A DNA stretch of 64,000 nt, taken from contig JBDRUV010000002.1 in NCBI GenBank assembly GCA_039801505.1, positions 1 through 64,000 on the forward strand. Direction: 5' to 3'. The position numbers and the translations under genes were made by a program. Source of the DNA: a candidate division WOR-3 bacterium. Lineage in GTDB: Bacteria > Hydrothermota > Tepidihabitantia > Tepidihabitantales > CAIPLT01. The notes under the pieces are model-generated. The model had not been told where the DNA came from, did not search any database, and was given only the letters and a program-made list of their open reading frames with translations. Shown here piece after piece: positions 9,339 through 18,282 of this stretch; within the stretch, counting starts at the first letter, position 1; every line of letters begins with the position of its first letter.

Positions 9339-9367
9339 ATTTTATATTAAATTTAGTTCCTTGTCAA
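9339..9367 (-). promoter_or_regulatory. Promoter of the Mth938-like gene (leaderless type)
   Basis: On the minus strand TTGACA (9367-9362) and TAAAAT (9344-9339) are separated by 17 bases. Only 7 bases separate the -10 box from the ATG at 9331, so transcription should begin at or within a base or two of the start codon. Confidence 0.8.
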
Positions 9368-9396
9368 TTAAAGAAATCCAGAGGTACGCTCAATCA

Positions 9397-9425
9397 TTGA
9401 CATTATATCATTTATTAAGTAAAAT
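9397..9425 (+). promoter_or_regulatory. Promoter of the MoxR gene
   Basis: A consensus TTGACA (9397-9402) and TAAAAT (9420-9425) have 17-base spacing. The gene begins 41 bases further on, behind a GAGGT ribosome-binding site, so this one is a normal leadered transcript. Confidence 0.8.
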
Positions 9426-9466
9426 GATAAGATAAATTCGAAAAGCAAAACATAAACGAGGTAATA

Positions 9467-10474
9467 ATGGCAGAACGAACAGTAACTGAACAAGATGATG
9501 TAAAGGCTGTAGAGATTTTATCCGAGGCGCGCAACAAGATCTTAAAAGAGATTGAAAAGGTCATTATAGGCCAAAAACAAGTAATTGACGAAATATTAAT
9601 TTGTATATTGTCCGGCGGGCATGGATTAATTATTGGTGTGCCGGGTTTGGCTAAGACTCTAATGGTAAATACCTTGGCCAATGTTTTAGATCTTTCCTTT
9701 AATCGCATTCAATTTACTCCGGATCTAATGCCCTCAGACATTACCGGGACCGAAATTATCGAAGAAGACCCGGTGACCCATAAGCGTACATTTCGATTTA
9801 TCAAGGGACCAATCTTTGCCAATATTGTTTTAGCTGACGAGGTTAATCGAACCCCGCCCAAAACGCAAGCAGCATTGCTTCAAGCAATGCAAGAACACAA
9901 AGTCACCATATCGGGGGTTACCCACCCATTACCGGAACCGTTTTTTGTGTTAGCAACCCAGAATCCGATTGAACAAGAAGGCACCTATCCTTTGCCTGAG
10001 GCCCAACTAGACCGATTTATGTTAAGTATCTACATTGATTACCCCTCGTTTAACGAAGAATTAGAAATTGTAAAAAATACCACCTCAGCTTATGCGCCGA
10101 CACTTAATAAGGTTTTAAGCAGTCAAGAGATCTTAGAACTACAAAAACTAGTTCGACGGGTCCCGGTAGCTGATGATGTGATAAAATATGCCGTCAGACT
10201 TGTTACTTTAACAAGGCCCAATAACAATAACGAACTTAAATTCGTTAAAGAATGGGTCAGTTGGGGTGCTGGACCCCGAGCGTCGCAATATCTGATCTTA
10301 GGTGCCAAGGCCCGCGCAATTCTAGATGGCCGATATACACCAACCCGAGATGATATTCGTCAAGTAGCAAAGAGCGTCTTACGACACAGAATTATCACCA
10401 ATTTTAATGCCGAAGCTGAAGGCATAAAAGCCGAAGATATAATTGAACGGCTTTTTTCAGCAATAAAAGATTAA
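9467..10474 (+). CDS. MoxR-family AAA+ ATPase
   Basis: This 335-residue protein has the full MoxR/AAA_3 architecture: Walker A GVPGLAKT at ~57-64, the QFTPDLMPSDITGTE segment, Walker B VLADEVNRTPP at ~121-131, sensor 1 FVLATQNPIEQEGTYPLPEAQ, and a C-terminal lid with ASQYLILGAKARA. MoxR ATPases act as chaperones for assembly or metal insertion, normally together with a DUF58 and a von Willebrand A protein. Those partners do not follow here; a DUF177 gene comes next after 11 bases. GAGGTAAT precedes the ATG. Confidence 0.95.
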   Translation: MAERTVTEQDDVKAVEILSEARNKILKEIEKVIIGQKQVIDEILICILSGGHGLIIGVPGLAKTLMVNTLANVLDLSFNRIQFTPDLMPSDITGTEIIEEDPVTHKRTFRFIKGPIFANIVLADEVNRTPPKTQAALLQAMQEHKVTISGVTHPLPEPFFVLATQNPIEQEGTYPLPEAQLDRFMLSIYIDYPSFNEELEIVKNTTSAYAPTLNKVLSSQEILELQKLVRRVPVADDVIKYAVRLVTLTRPNNNNELKFVKEWVSWGAGPRASQYLILGAKARAILDGRYTPTRDDIRQVAKSVLRHRIITNFNAEAEGIKAEDIIERLFSAIKD

Positions 10475-10485
10475 AAGAAGTAAAA

Positions 10486-10926
10486 ATGGTTTCCGTCAAA
10501 AATAGTAAACTTTTAGTTAATGTTAATGCTCTGCCTGATGGTGTAAGCAAAATAATCAAAGAACTTAATGCCAGCGATTTAGAGCTTACACACCTTGAAT
10601 TCTGCGGTCCAATAAAGGTTGATTTAGAACTTACTAAGAGCGCCAGTAATGTTCGAGTTAAAGGCACAGTGAATTTTTGTCTTAAGCTACTGTGTGTAAA
10701 TTGCTTAGAAAAGTTCGAAAAGCAATTTTCGGAAAAAATCTACCAAGAGTATATTCATACCGGAACTAAGAAAATACCTTTTGCAGAACAATTAGAAGAG
10801 ATTGACTTTATTCGAGAATACTATACTACCGATGTTTTTGATTTGGGGCCGTTGATTCATGATACTGTAATTTTGGCAATACCCTTAGCTCCATGGTGCC
10901 GAGCAGATTGCAAGGGAGTGGAATAA
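10486..10926 (+). CDS. DUF177/YceD family protein
   Basis: The 146-residue protein shows the DUF177 signature: a central CVNCLEKFE motif, an acidic DFIREYYTTDVFDLGPLIHDTVILAIP stretch (shown in part), and a C-terminal cysteine pair in PWCRADCKG. In E. coli YceD influences 23S rRNA accumulation. In most genomes this gene precedes rpmF (ribosomal protein L32). Here it is followed by a PEGA protein, so that usual linkage is broken. It follows the MoxR gene closely and may be co-transcribed with it. Confidence 0.85.
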   Translation: MVSVKNSKLLVNVNALPDGVSKIIKELNASDLELTHLEFCGPIKVDLELTKSASNVRVKGTVNFCLKLLCVNCLEKFEKQFSEKIYQEYIHTGTKKIPFAEQLEEIDFIREYYTTDVFDLGPLIHDTVILAIPLAPWCRADCKGVE

Positions 10927-10946
10927 AACTAATGGGGAGGGGAACG

Positions 10947-11396
10947 ATGCGACAGGTAATTTTTATAATTGTAGGGTTTCTGTTAATAAATACTGGTTTT
11001 GCAAATACTGCTAAGGGATATTTAACAGTTAATAGTGCCCCAATAGGGAAAGCAGTTTATCTAGATGGCGACTCAATCGGCATAACGCCGATTATTAATT
11101 ATCCGTTGGCAATTGGTGAATATACCGTTAGCCTTTATCCTTCACACCGGATTGAGGGTGAATACTGGCGACTGGCTCAAGAAAATCTGTGTAATAAATT
11201 TTCGGCACTTTGGGAATTAACCAGAATAGGTGCAGCAACTAAGCGGGTAAAAATTACCGAAAATGAAGTTACTGAGGTTTTTTTCTCGAGTAAAAAAATC
11301 AACTGTGCTCCGACCAAAGCTAAGCTCGCGATTGGTGGTGTATCGGTTGTTGGGTTTGTAATCCCTTTTATTTTAGGATATCTACTAGCTCGCTAG
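10947..11396 (+). CDS. PEGA-domain exported or membrane protein
   Basis: The frame opens at 10893, inside the previous gene, but ATG 10947 is preceded by GGGGAGGGG and gives a clean signal sequence (MRQVIFIIVGFLLINTGFANT). Residues ~25-65 form a PEGA domain, with GYLTVNSAPIGKAVYLDGDS and the usual G-Y/I-TP turn (SIGITPI). The C-terminus (~128-149) is a transmembrane helix (AIGGVSVVGFVIPFILGYLLA). PEGA proteins are generally extracytoplasmic and bind surface structures; the partner is unknown. It lies in a same-strand run with the radical SAM gene, 21 bases downstream. Confidence 0.8.
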   Translation: MRQVIFIIVGFLLINTGFANTAKGYLTVNSAPIGKAVYLDGDSIGITPIINYPLAIGEYTVSLYPSHRIEGEYWRLAQENLCNKFSALWELTRIGAATKRVKITENEVTEVFFSSKKINCAPTKAKLAIGGVSVVGFVIPFILGYLLAR

Positions 11397-11417
11397 AAAA
11401 TAACGATTCGAAAACGA

Positions 11418-12506
11418 ATGCGAAGCACCTTAATAGTTGCGATTATTATGATACTAATTATTGGAATCATGGAGGCCCAGAGCAATCGAACTAAATCAAA
11501 TTACCGTGAGGCGATGTTTTATCGAAAATTGGATAATAAAAAGGTTGTATGTGAGCTTTGCCCAAGATATTGTATAATCCCTGATGGCAAACGAGGTTTT
11601 TGCCGAAATCGCGAAAATATCGGTGGCACTTTGTATTCGGTAGTCTATAACCGACCGGTCTCGATTGGTTTGGAACCTATCGAGAAGGCGCCGTTCTATC
11701 ACTTTTTACCCGGCGCCATGCGGCTTACTTTAGCCACGGTCAGTTGTAATCAACGGTGTAAATACTGTCAGAACTGGGAAATTTCTCAGCGGTCTGTAGA
11801 AGAAGTAGAAAATTATTATGCAACACCAGAAGATATAATTAAATTGGCGAAAGAAAAGAAGACTAATGTTATTTGTTTTACGTATACTGAGCCGATCGTA
11901 TTTTACGAATATATGTACGATATTGCAAAGCGGGCTCGCCAGGAAGGTTTAAAAAGCGTTGTTGTTACCGGAGGGTATATTAATCCCCAACCCATGGAAG
12001 AATTAACTAAGGTGGTCGATGCGATAAAAATTGACCTAAAAGGTTTTAATGAGCAGTTTTATCATGAAGTCTGTGGTTCTGAGTTAGCACCGGTTCTAGA
12101 GGCAATCAAGATTGTCAAGAACTCAGGTGTTCATTTGGAAATCGTTAATTTAGTGGTTCCAGGCTTAAATGATGATACAAACGAAATACGAAAGATGTGC
12201 CTTTGGCTTAGAGAGAACATAGGTAGTGATATTCCCATTCATTTTTCGCGCTTTTTTCCACAATATAAATTGCAGAGATTACCGCCTACTCCAATTACTA
12301 CGTTAGAGCGCTGTGCTCAAATTGCCAAACAAGTTGGCCTGAAATATGTATATCTTGGGAATGTGTTCGGTCACGATTTGGAGAATACTTATTGTCCACA
12401 GTGCCACAGGCTGCTTATTAAACGGCAAGGTTATTCAGTGCTTGAGAATAATATAAATAAAGGACGATGTAAATTATGCGGCGAAAAAATCTACGGAGTT
12501 TTCTAG
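11418..12506 (+). CDS. amrS: AmmeMemoRadiSam system radical SAM enzyme, with N-terminal hydrophobic segment
   Basis: The protein matches the radical SAM member of the AmmeMemoRadiSam set: an N-terminal CELCPRYC plus GFCRNREN cysteine motif, the radical SAM cluster CNQRCKYC with NWEISQ, the TYTEP motif, and KIDLKGF in the barrel. A C-terminal zinc-ribbon-like pair (CPQCHRLL, CKLCGEK) completes it. Unusually, the frame adds about 25 hydrophobic residues at the start (MRSTLIVAIIMILIIGIMEA) that look like a signal or membrane anchor. A shorter start near residue 18 or 32 would give the usual cytosolic length. AMMECR1 and Memo partners are not in the window; a DUF362 ferredoxin-like gene follows after 9 bases. 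Confidence 0.88.
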   Translation: MRSTLIVAIIMILIIGIMEAQSNRTKSNYREAMFYRKLDNKKVVCELCPRYCIIPDGKRGFCRNRENIGGTLYSVVYNRPVSIGLEPIEKAPFYHFLPGAMRLTLATVSCNQRCKYCQNWEISQRSVEEVENYYATPEDIIKLAKEKKTNVICFTYTEPIVFYEYMYDIAKRARQEGLKSVVVTGGYINPQPMEELTKVVDAIKIDLKGFNEQFYHEVCGSELAPVLEAIKIVKNSGVHLEIVNLVVPGLNDDTNEIRKMCLWLRENIGSDIPIHFSRFFPQYKLQRLPPTPITTLERCAQIAKQVGLKYVYLGNVFGHDLENTYCPQCHRLLIKRQGYSVLENNINKGRCKLCGEKIYGVF

Positions 12507-12515
12507 GACCCAAAA

Positions 12516-13547
12516 ATGTCGTCTGAGGTATACTTTATTGCGCCCTATAACATTAATTCGAAAACACTTCAAGATGTTTTTACTCATACAGATTTTTTTA
12601 ATAAAGTTACTCTAAAAGCCCAATTAGCCCTTAAAGTTCATTTTGGAGAAAAAAATAATTACAATTATCTATCACCTGAGTATGTTAAGACCGTAATCGA
12701 GATAATAAAAAAATATGGTTTTTCGGTTACAGTTGTAGAGACCTGCTCACTATATCGGGGAGCTCGTCAAAATCGCACTTCACATTTAAAATTAGCTGCG
12801 GAGCATGGATTTTCCGAAACTTATTTAGGTGCCCCAATTGAGATTTTAGATGGGGAACGTGGCGAAGATTACCTAGAAATTCCAACACCATGTTTCAACG
12901 TAAAGAAAGCAAAAATTGCGGCGGGTCTAAGACGATTTTCTGGTATTGTTAATCTGGCTCACTTCAAAGGACATTTTGTGGTAGGTTTTGGGGGCGCCTT
13001 AAAAAATATTGCTATGGGACTTGCTGCTAAAGGAGGCAAATTAGAGATGCATTCTGAGACTAAGCTTTTAATTAATGAAAAGAAGTGCCAAAAATGTAGA
13101 AAGTGTCTTGAAATTTGTCCTGTAGGTGCCATTGTAATTACTGATGATGTTTCTCAAATATCAACAAGTTGTATTGGTTGCGCTTGCTGTGTAGAAATTT
13201 GCCCTAATGGGGCAATAAAAATCAATTGGGATGCTGCGTCTGAGAAAACTCAAATCAGAATGGCTGAATATGCATGGGCTATTCTTCATAATCGTCCGGC
13301 ATTACATTTCAACTTTGCATTAAAAATTACACCTAATTGCGATTGTATGGATTTTACAGAAAAACCGATGATGCCAGATTTGGGAGTTTTCGTGTCGTTA
13401 GATCCGGTAGCATGTGATAATGCGGTTTGGGAGCGAGTTCAGGATAAAGTTAGAGAGTTATATCCTCAACTTAACCCAGAAATTCTTTTAGACTACAGTG
13501 AAAAGATCGGGTTAGGTAAAAGAACATATCAGTTGATTGAAATATAA
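12516..13547 (+). CDS. DUF362 domain protein with two 4Fe-4S ferredoxin motifs
   Basis: The 343-residue protein has the DUF362 layout: an N-terminal nucleoside-like half (ALKVHFGEKNNYNYLSPEYV, ETCSLYRGARQNRTSHL), a conserved NLAHFKGHFVVGFGGALKN segment, then two CxxCxxCxxxCP motifs (CQKCRKCLEICP at ~190-205 and CIGCACCVEICP at ~220-235). Such proteins are presumed iron-sulfur redox proteins; substrates are not established. It sits between the radical SAM gene and scpA with short gaps, so it may supply electrons to the former. That is inference from proximity. Confidence 0.88.
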   Translation: MSSEVYFIAPYNINSKTLQDVFTHTDFFNKVTLKAQLALKVHFGEKNNYNYLSPEYVKTVIEIIKKYGFSVTVVETCSLYRGARQNRTSHLKLAAEHGFSETYLGAPIEILDGERGEDYLEIPTPCFNVKKAKIAAGLRRFSGIVNLAHFKGHFVVGFGGALKNIAMGLAAKGGKLEMHSETKLLINEKKCQKCRKCLEICPVGAIVITDDVSQISTSCIGCACCVEICPNGAIKINWDAASEKTQIRMAEYAWAILHNRPALHFNFALKITPNCDCMDFTEKPMMPDLGVFVSLDPVACDNAVWERVQDKVRELYPQLNPEILLDYSEKIGLGKRTYQLIEI

Positions 13548-14243
13548 ATGATGATGGATAATATAGAAATTCAGACTGAAGTATTTTCTGGCCCAATCGA
13601 ATTATTAGTTTATCTGGTCCGAAAAAATGCGATAGATGTTTTAGAAATCCCATTAGCTCGAATTACCGATGAATACTTAAGCTATTTACGAACGGCAAAA
13701 AACCTAAACCTCGAGCTAGGAATAGAATTTATCCTAATGGCTACTGTATTAATTCGATTAAAAATTATAAACCTCTTACCGCAAACATCGCCTTGTGAAG
13801 AAATACCTGAAACTAAAATAAGCTTAGACGAGATAGTTGCCGAATATAGAAAATATGCTCAAATTGCCGACTTACTTCGGCAATTTGAGAACAAACGAAT
13901 GTTATTTTTCCCACGAAGGGCTAATTTTAAAGATGAAATTTTAGAAAGACAAAATGACATTTATTCGTTAATTCTAATACTCAAAAATTTATTAGCTAAA
14001 AATAAGGAGAGTCCCTCATTAGATATTTCAGTCCCTGAAATTAAACTAGAAGACAAACTTATTGAATTAAAAAAAATCTTGGAAAAACAGGAATTGATTA
14101 CATTTTCAGCTTTAATTAGTCAGGCTACAAGCATTACCGAGGTTATTCTAATTTTTATCGCACTATTAGAGTTAGTTCGTTTAGGGGAGATAAAGGTCAG
14201 CCAAAATCAGGAATTTTCTGAAATTTTTTTAGAAAAATATTGA
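13548..14243 (+). CDS. scpA: Segregation and condensation protein A
   Basis: ScpA is the kleisin subunit that bridges SMC heads and recruits ScpB in chromosome condensation. The 231 residues begin with the hallmark FSGPIELLVYLVRKNAIDVLEIPLARIT and carry EFILMATVLIRLKIINLLPQ, then end in a winged-helix part (~165-231). The length is normal. ATG 13548 directly follows the stop of the DUF362 gene; ATG 13554 is an equally possible start. No scpB is adjacent; tRNA-Ser follows. Confidence 0.9.
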   Translation: MMMDNIEIQTEVFSGPIELLVYLVRKNAIDVLEIPLARITDEYLSYLRTAKNLNLELGIEFILMATVLIRLKIINLLPQTSPCEEIPETKISLDEIVAEYRKYAQIADLLRQFENKRMLFFPRRANFKDEILERQNDIYSLILILKNLLAKNKESPSLDISVPEIKLEDKLIELKKILEKQELITFSALISQATSITEVILIFIALLELVRLGEIKVSQNQEFSEIFLEKY

Positions 14244-14268
14244 CCAAAATAAAAAATCCTGCTAATAT
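14240..14268 (+). promoter_or_regulatory. Promoter of tRNA-Ser
   Basis: TTGACC (14240-14245), overlapping the scpA stop codon, and TAATAT (14263-14268) are spaced by 17 bases. The tRNA begins 11 bases later. Confidence 0.7.
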
Positions 14269-14279
14269 GTAAAAATCAA

Positions 14280-14369
14280 GGAGAGGTGTCCGAGTGGACG
14301 AAGGAGCACGATTGGAAATCGTGTGTACCGTGATGAGCGGTACCGCGGGTTCGAATCCCGCCCTCTCCG
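14280..14369 (+). tRNA. tRNA-Ser (GGA)
   Basis: GGAGAGG (14280-14286) pairs with CCTCTCC (14362-14368). The anticodon stem CACGATT/AATCGTG frames anticodon GGA, a long variable arm typical of tRNA-Ser follows, and the T arm reads GCGGGTTCGAATCCCGC. The discriminator is G. The CCA end is not encoded. Confidence 0.96.
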
Positions 14370-14396
14370 GCTAAAATCTTGAATTATTAATCTGTT

Positions 14397-15659
14397 ATGG
14401 ACAAATTAGTTATTTATGGTGGCCAGCGATTAAAAGGAACAATTAAAGCGTCTCGTGCTAAGAATGCTACTTTACCAATAATGGCAGCGGCACTTCTCAC
14501 TACAAAACCGGTAAGAATTCGAAACGTCCCTAAGGTTCAGGATGTGAAGACAATGGCAGAGTTGTTGAGTTCATTAGGAGCAAGGGTTAATTTTACTGGA
14601 AATGATGTAATTATCGAAGCCCAAAACGATCTTTCTTTAGAAGCACCTTATGATATTGTTCGGAAAATGCGTGCTTCATACTACGTATTGGGGCCACTTT
14701 TGGCACGGTTCCGTAAAGCCAAAGTGTATTTACCGGGTGGTTGTGCAATTGGTCCACGTCCTGTGGATTTACATATTAAAGGGCTAGAAGCACTAGGTGC
14801 TCATATCAAAATTCGTCACGGTTATATAGCCGCCCAAGCAAAATTACTTAAAGGACAAGAAATATTATTAGAGGGAAAGGCTGGCCCAAGTGTTGGTGCG
14901 ACTGCTAATGTGATGATGGCCGCCACCCTAGCTAAGGGAATTACAAAGATCATCGGTGCCGCCCTAGAACCGGAAATAGTCGACTTAGCGAATTTTCTAA
15001 ATTCTTTAGGGGCTAAAATTAAAGGTCATGGAACTTCAACAATTACTGTAGAGGGTGTTAAAGAATTACACGGAGGCGAGTGGATACCAATTCCTGACCG
15101 AATAGAGGTGGGGACCTATTTGTGTTCAGCGATTGCAACCCGTGGCGAAATTACAATTGAAGATTGTGAACCTAAACACTTAGATACGGTACTTTTAATT
15201 TTTAAGCAGCTTGGATGCGAATTAACCGTCGGGAGCAATACAATAAAATTAAAAGCACCAGCGCGTCCTAAAGCGATTTCAGTGGTTACTGCTCCTTATC
15301 CGGGTTTTCCAACTGACTTGCAAGCCCAGATGATGGCCGTTTTGGCAACAGCTTCTGGGGTTAGTTATATTACTGAGAATGTTTTTAAAGCCAGATTTCT
15401 TCATGCGCTAGAACTTAATCGGATGGGCGCAGATATCAAAATTGAAGACAACGTAGCTATTATAACAGGGGTTGAACGACTCAGTGGTGCAAAAGTAATG
15501 GCGTCAGATTTGCGAGCCTCAGCTGCACTAGTGATAGCTGGTCTATGTGCTGAAGATAAAACAGAAATCTCTCGAATTTACCATTTAGATCGAGGATACG
15601 AGGCATTGGAACAAAAGTTAACTGAATTGGGTGCACGGCTTGAACGTATAAAATCGTAA
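14397..15659 (+). CDS. murA: UDP-N-acetylglucosamine 1-carboxyvinyltransferase
   Basis: MurA transfers enolpyruvate from PEP to UDP-GlcNAc, the first committed step of peptidoglycan synthesis. The 420-residue length is standard. It has the KNATLPIMAAAL start (the family consensus is KNA), the active-site loop LPGGCAIGPRPVDLH with catalytic Cys at residue 116 (so likely fosfomycin sensitive), and PGFPTDLQAQMMA and DLRASAALVIAGL near the end. No Shine-Dalgarno sequence is visible; the gene starts 27 bases after tRNA-Ser and may share its transcript. ispG follows with its start within 10 bases. Confidence 0.97.
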   Translation: MDKLVIYGGQRLKGTIKASRAKNATLPIMAAALLTTKPVRIRNVPKVQDVKTMAELLSSLGARVNFTGNDVIIEAQNDLSLEAPYDIVRKMRASYYVLGPLLARFRKAKVYLPGGCAIGPRPVDLHIKGLEALGAHIKIRHGYIAAQAKLLKGQEILLEGKAGPSVGATANVMMAATLAKGITKIIGAALEPEIVDLANFLNSLGAKIKGHGTSTITVEGVKELHGGEWIPIPDRIEVGTYLCSAIATRGEITIEDCEPKHLDTVLLIFKQLGCELTVGSNTIKLKAPARPKAISVVTAPYPGFPTDLQAQMMAVLATASGVSYITENVFKARFLHALELNRMGADIKIEDNVAIITGVERLSGAKVMASDLRASAALVIAGLCAEDKTEISRIYHLDRGYEALEQKLTELGARLERIKS

Positions 15660-15668
15660 TTGGTCTTT

Positions 15669-16712
15669 ATGTCAAAATTTTCAGTATTTGTTGGTAACGT
15701 TCAAATTGGAGGGGGTGCGCCAGTTCGTATTCAATCGATGGCTAAGTGTCCAACCGAAAAAATTTCGCAGCTTTTAAGGGAGATTAGAACTTTAGAAAAG
15801 GCCGGCTGTGAAATCGTTAGAATAGCTATACCAAGTTCTGGGGCGCTTGAAAGTATACCGTTGCTTAAAACAAAAATTTCGATACCAATTGTTGCCGATA
15901 TTCATTTTGATTATCGGCTAGCAATCGGGGCAATTAAAAAGGGTGCAGATAAAATCAGAATTAATCCCGGTAATATAGGTAGTAAATGGAAAGTCGAAGA
16001 AGTTATTTCAGTGGCAAAAGATTTTGGAGTGCCAATACGGATTGGCGTAAACGCAGGTTCTTTACCCAAGAAAATTCTTAATAAGTATCGTCAACCGACG
16101 ACACAAGCACTGATTTTTAGTTTAGAGGAACATTTGGAAATATTTGAGAAGAAAAATTTTTATAATTTAGTTCTTTCAGCAAAAACGGCCAACTTTCAAG
16201 AAACAATTGAAGTTTATGAAAATTTAGCCCAAAAATATCCGTATCCGCTACATATTGGCGTTACAGAATCAGGACTACCGCTTCAAGGCACAATACGCTC
16301 AATTTCGGCATTAGCGGTTTTACTGAATAAAGGGATTGGCGATACGATACGGATATCGTTAACTGGCCCTGCAGTTTTAGAAGTCACCGTAGCTAAAGAA
16401 CTCTTGCAAAACCTCGGATTAAGAAAATTTGGTCCTCAGCTTATTTCCTGTCCTGTATGCGGGCGCTGTAAAGTAAATTTAGTAAAAATAGCCAGGCAGA
16501 TTCAAAGAAAACTTCAAGCAGTAAAAGATCCGATAAAAATTGCTGTGATGGGGTGTGTCGTAAATGGTCCTGGTGAAGCACGGTTTGCTGATTATGGAAT
16601 TGCGTGCGGAAAAAATGCCGGAGTAATTTTTAGAAGGGGGCGAGTGATCAAAAAATGTTCTGAAAAAGAGTTAGTACCAGAATTACTTACAATTATAAAA
16701 AAAGATTTATGA
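15669..16712 (+). CDS. ispG: 4-hydroxy-3-methylbut-2-en-1-yl diphosphate synthase (GcpE)
   Basis: IspG reduces MEcPP to HMBPP in the MEP isoprenoid pathway using a 4Fe-4S cluster. Cluster cysteines are in CPVCGRC and in MGCVVNGPGEA near the C-terminus. The N-terminus VFVGNVQIGGGAPVRIQSMA and VADIHFDYRLA are classic. The length of 347 residues fits the short bacterial form without the plant/Chlamydia insert. I prefer ATG 15669 over TTG 15660, because family members begin right before VxVGxVxIGG. It overlaps the next gene by 4 bases (ATGA), which indicates translational coupling. Confidence 0.96.
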   Translation: MSKFSVFVGNVQIGGGAPVRIQSMAKCPTEKISQLLREIRTLEKAGCEIVRIAIPSSGALESIPLLKTKISIPIVADIHFDYRLAIGAIKKGADKIRINPGNIGSKWKVEEVISVAKDFGVPIRIGVNAGSLPKKILNKYRQPTTQALIFSLEEHLEIFEKKNFYNLVLSAKTANFQETIEVYENLAQKYPYPLHIGVTESGLPLQGTIRSISALAVLLNKGIGDTIRISLTGPAVLEVTVAKELLQNLGLRKFGPQLISCPVCGRCKVNLVKIARQIQRKLQAVKDPIKIAVMGCVVNGPGEARFADYGIACGKNAGVIFRRGRVIKKCSEKELVPELLTIIKKDL

Positions 16713-18280
16713 TCCCAATCGTTCGAAACGAAGAAATGCGTAAATTGGATCTGGCAGTGAGTAAAAAGCTTAAAGTTCCACTAATTTTACTTATGGAAAA
16801 TGCCGGCCGAGAGGTTTCTGAATGTGTTGTTTCAGTGATAAACGAACAAAGAATTGGTTATCCTAAAATTTTAATTGTTTGCGGCCCTGGCAATAATGGC
16901 GGAGATGGAATTGTTTGTGCACGTCATTTATTAAGTCGCTTAAAACACGGTGAACTGCTAATTTTAATCCTAAAGGCTAAACCGTATGTTAGTGATACAT
17001 ATATAAATTACCAAATCATAAAAGAAATAATCAAAAACGATACTCGAATAAAAATTGTCGAAAACAATTTAAAGAATATTAAGAAGTTTCAACCAAATGT
17101 TATAGTTGACGCAATATTTGGGACAGGCTTCACCGGCAGTCCTAAAGGAATTTTTCGCAATGCAATTGAACTAATTAACAAAATACCAAGTTACAAAATA
17201 GCAGTTGATATTGCATCCGGGGTAAATGGCGATAATGGCGAAGTTAGTGATGTCGCAGTGCGAGCTAACAAAACAGTTACAATGGGATTACTAAAACCTG
17301 GATTAATACTTTATCCGGGTCGAAAGTACTGTCAAGATATAGAAATTGCCAATTTAGGAATTGATTACAGAAAGTTGTTTAAGCCTAATACCTATCTTTT
17401 AGAACCGTCAGATATTAAGATGATATTACCTACTCGTCCACCCAACGGGCATAAAGGGTATTTTGGTTCTGTATTAGTAGTTGCTGGAGGTAATGGATAT
17501 TCCGGAGCTGCTTGCCTTTGTAGTCTGGGGGCATTAAAGGTAGGTGCTGGAATTGTAAGATTAGCATTTCCTAAAAGTTTGCGAGGCATAATTGAGAAAA
17601 AAATAAACGATGTGATAAAAATCCCTTTGCCAACAACAGATGAAGAAAGTCTTTCCCTTGAAGGGTATTCGACGATTATAAGCTTTGCTAACAAATCCAA
17701 GGCAGTCGCAATTGGCCCTGGTTTAACGGTTAATTCAGAAACTAGACGTTTAGTTCAAAAAATCATTAAAAATGTAAACTTACCAATGGTAATAGATGCT
17801 GACGGGTTGAACAATTTAACTAAAGAATTCTTAGAAACGCTGCCGGTGCGAAAAAGAAAAAATCTTATTATTACACCCCATCCCGGGGAATTTGAACGGT
17901 TGGTAGGCGTTAGTGTAAATGAAATTAACCAGAACCGAATTGAAGTCGCCCGGATTTGGGCAAAAAAGCTTTCAATAATAATAGTCCTTAAGGGACGTCC
18001 TACTGTAATCGGTCTACCGGATGGCGTCGTATATGTTAATCCTACCGGGAATTCTGGGCTTGCTAAAGGTGGCAGCGGCGATGTGTTAACTGGTATGATA
18101 TCAGGGTTTTTAGCCCAGGGGGTGGGGTTATTAAATGCCTGTTTGTTAGGGGTTTACCTGCATGGACTTTGTGCCGATATTGGAGCACAGGAAAAAACAG
18201 AATATTCCCTTTTAGCCAGTGATTTACTAGAATTAATACCAAAAGCAATTAAAGAAATTCTTAAATGTCCTAGGAGTTAA
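16709..18280 (+). CDS. nnr: Bifunctional NAD(P)HX epimerase / ADP-dependent dehydratase
   Basis: This enzyme repairs hydrated NAD(P)H: the N-terminal domain epimerises and the C-terminal kinase-like domain dehydrates S-NADHX. Residues ~1-215 hold the YjeF_N motifs (LMENAGREV, VCGPGNNGGDGIVCARHL, DAIFGTGF). Residues ~225-523 hold the carbohydrate-kinase-like motifs (GHKGYFGSVLVVAGG, ITPHPGEFERLVG, GNSGLAKGGSGDVLTGMI). The 523-residue fused length is normal. It overlaps ispG by 4 bases and is followed 2 bases later by queF. Confidence 0.95.
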   Translation: MIPIVRNEEMRKLDLAVSKKLKVPLILLMENAGREVSECVVSVINEQRIGYPKILIVCGPGNNGGDGIVCARHLLSRLKHGELLILILKAKPYVSDTYINYQIIKEIIKNDTRIKIVENNLKNIKKFQPNVIVDAIFGTGFTGSPKGIFRNAIELINKIPSYKIAVDIASGVNGDNGEVSDVAVRANKTVTMGLLKPGLILYPGRKYCQDIEIANLGIDYRKLFKPNTYLLEPSDIKMILPTRPPNGHKGYFGSVLVVAGGNGYSGAACLCSLGALKVGAGIVRLAFPKSLRGIIEKKINDVIKIPLPTTDEESLSLEGYSTIISFANKSKAVAIGPGLTVNSETRRLVQKIIKNVNLPMVIDADGLNNLTKEFLETLPVRKRKNLIITPHPGEFERLVGVSVNEINQNRIEVARIWAKKLSIIIVLKGRPTVIGLPDGVVYVNPTGNSGLAKGGSGDVLTGMISGFLAQGVGLLNACLLGVYLHGLCADIGAQEKTEYSLLASDLLELIPKAIKEILKCPRS

Positions 18281-18282
18281 AA

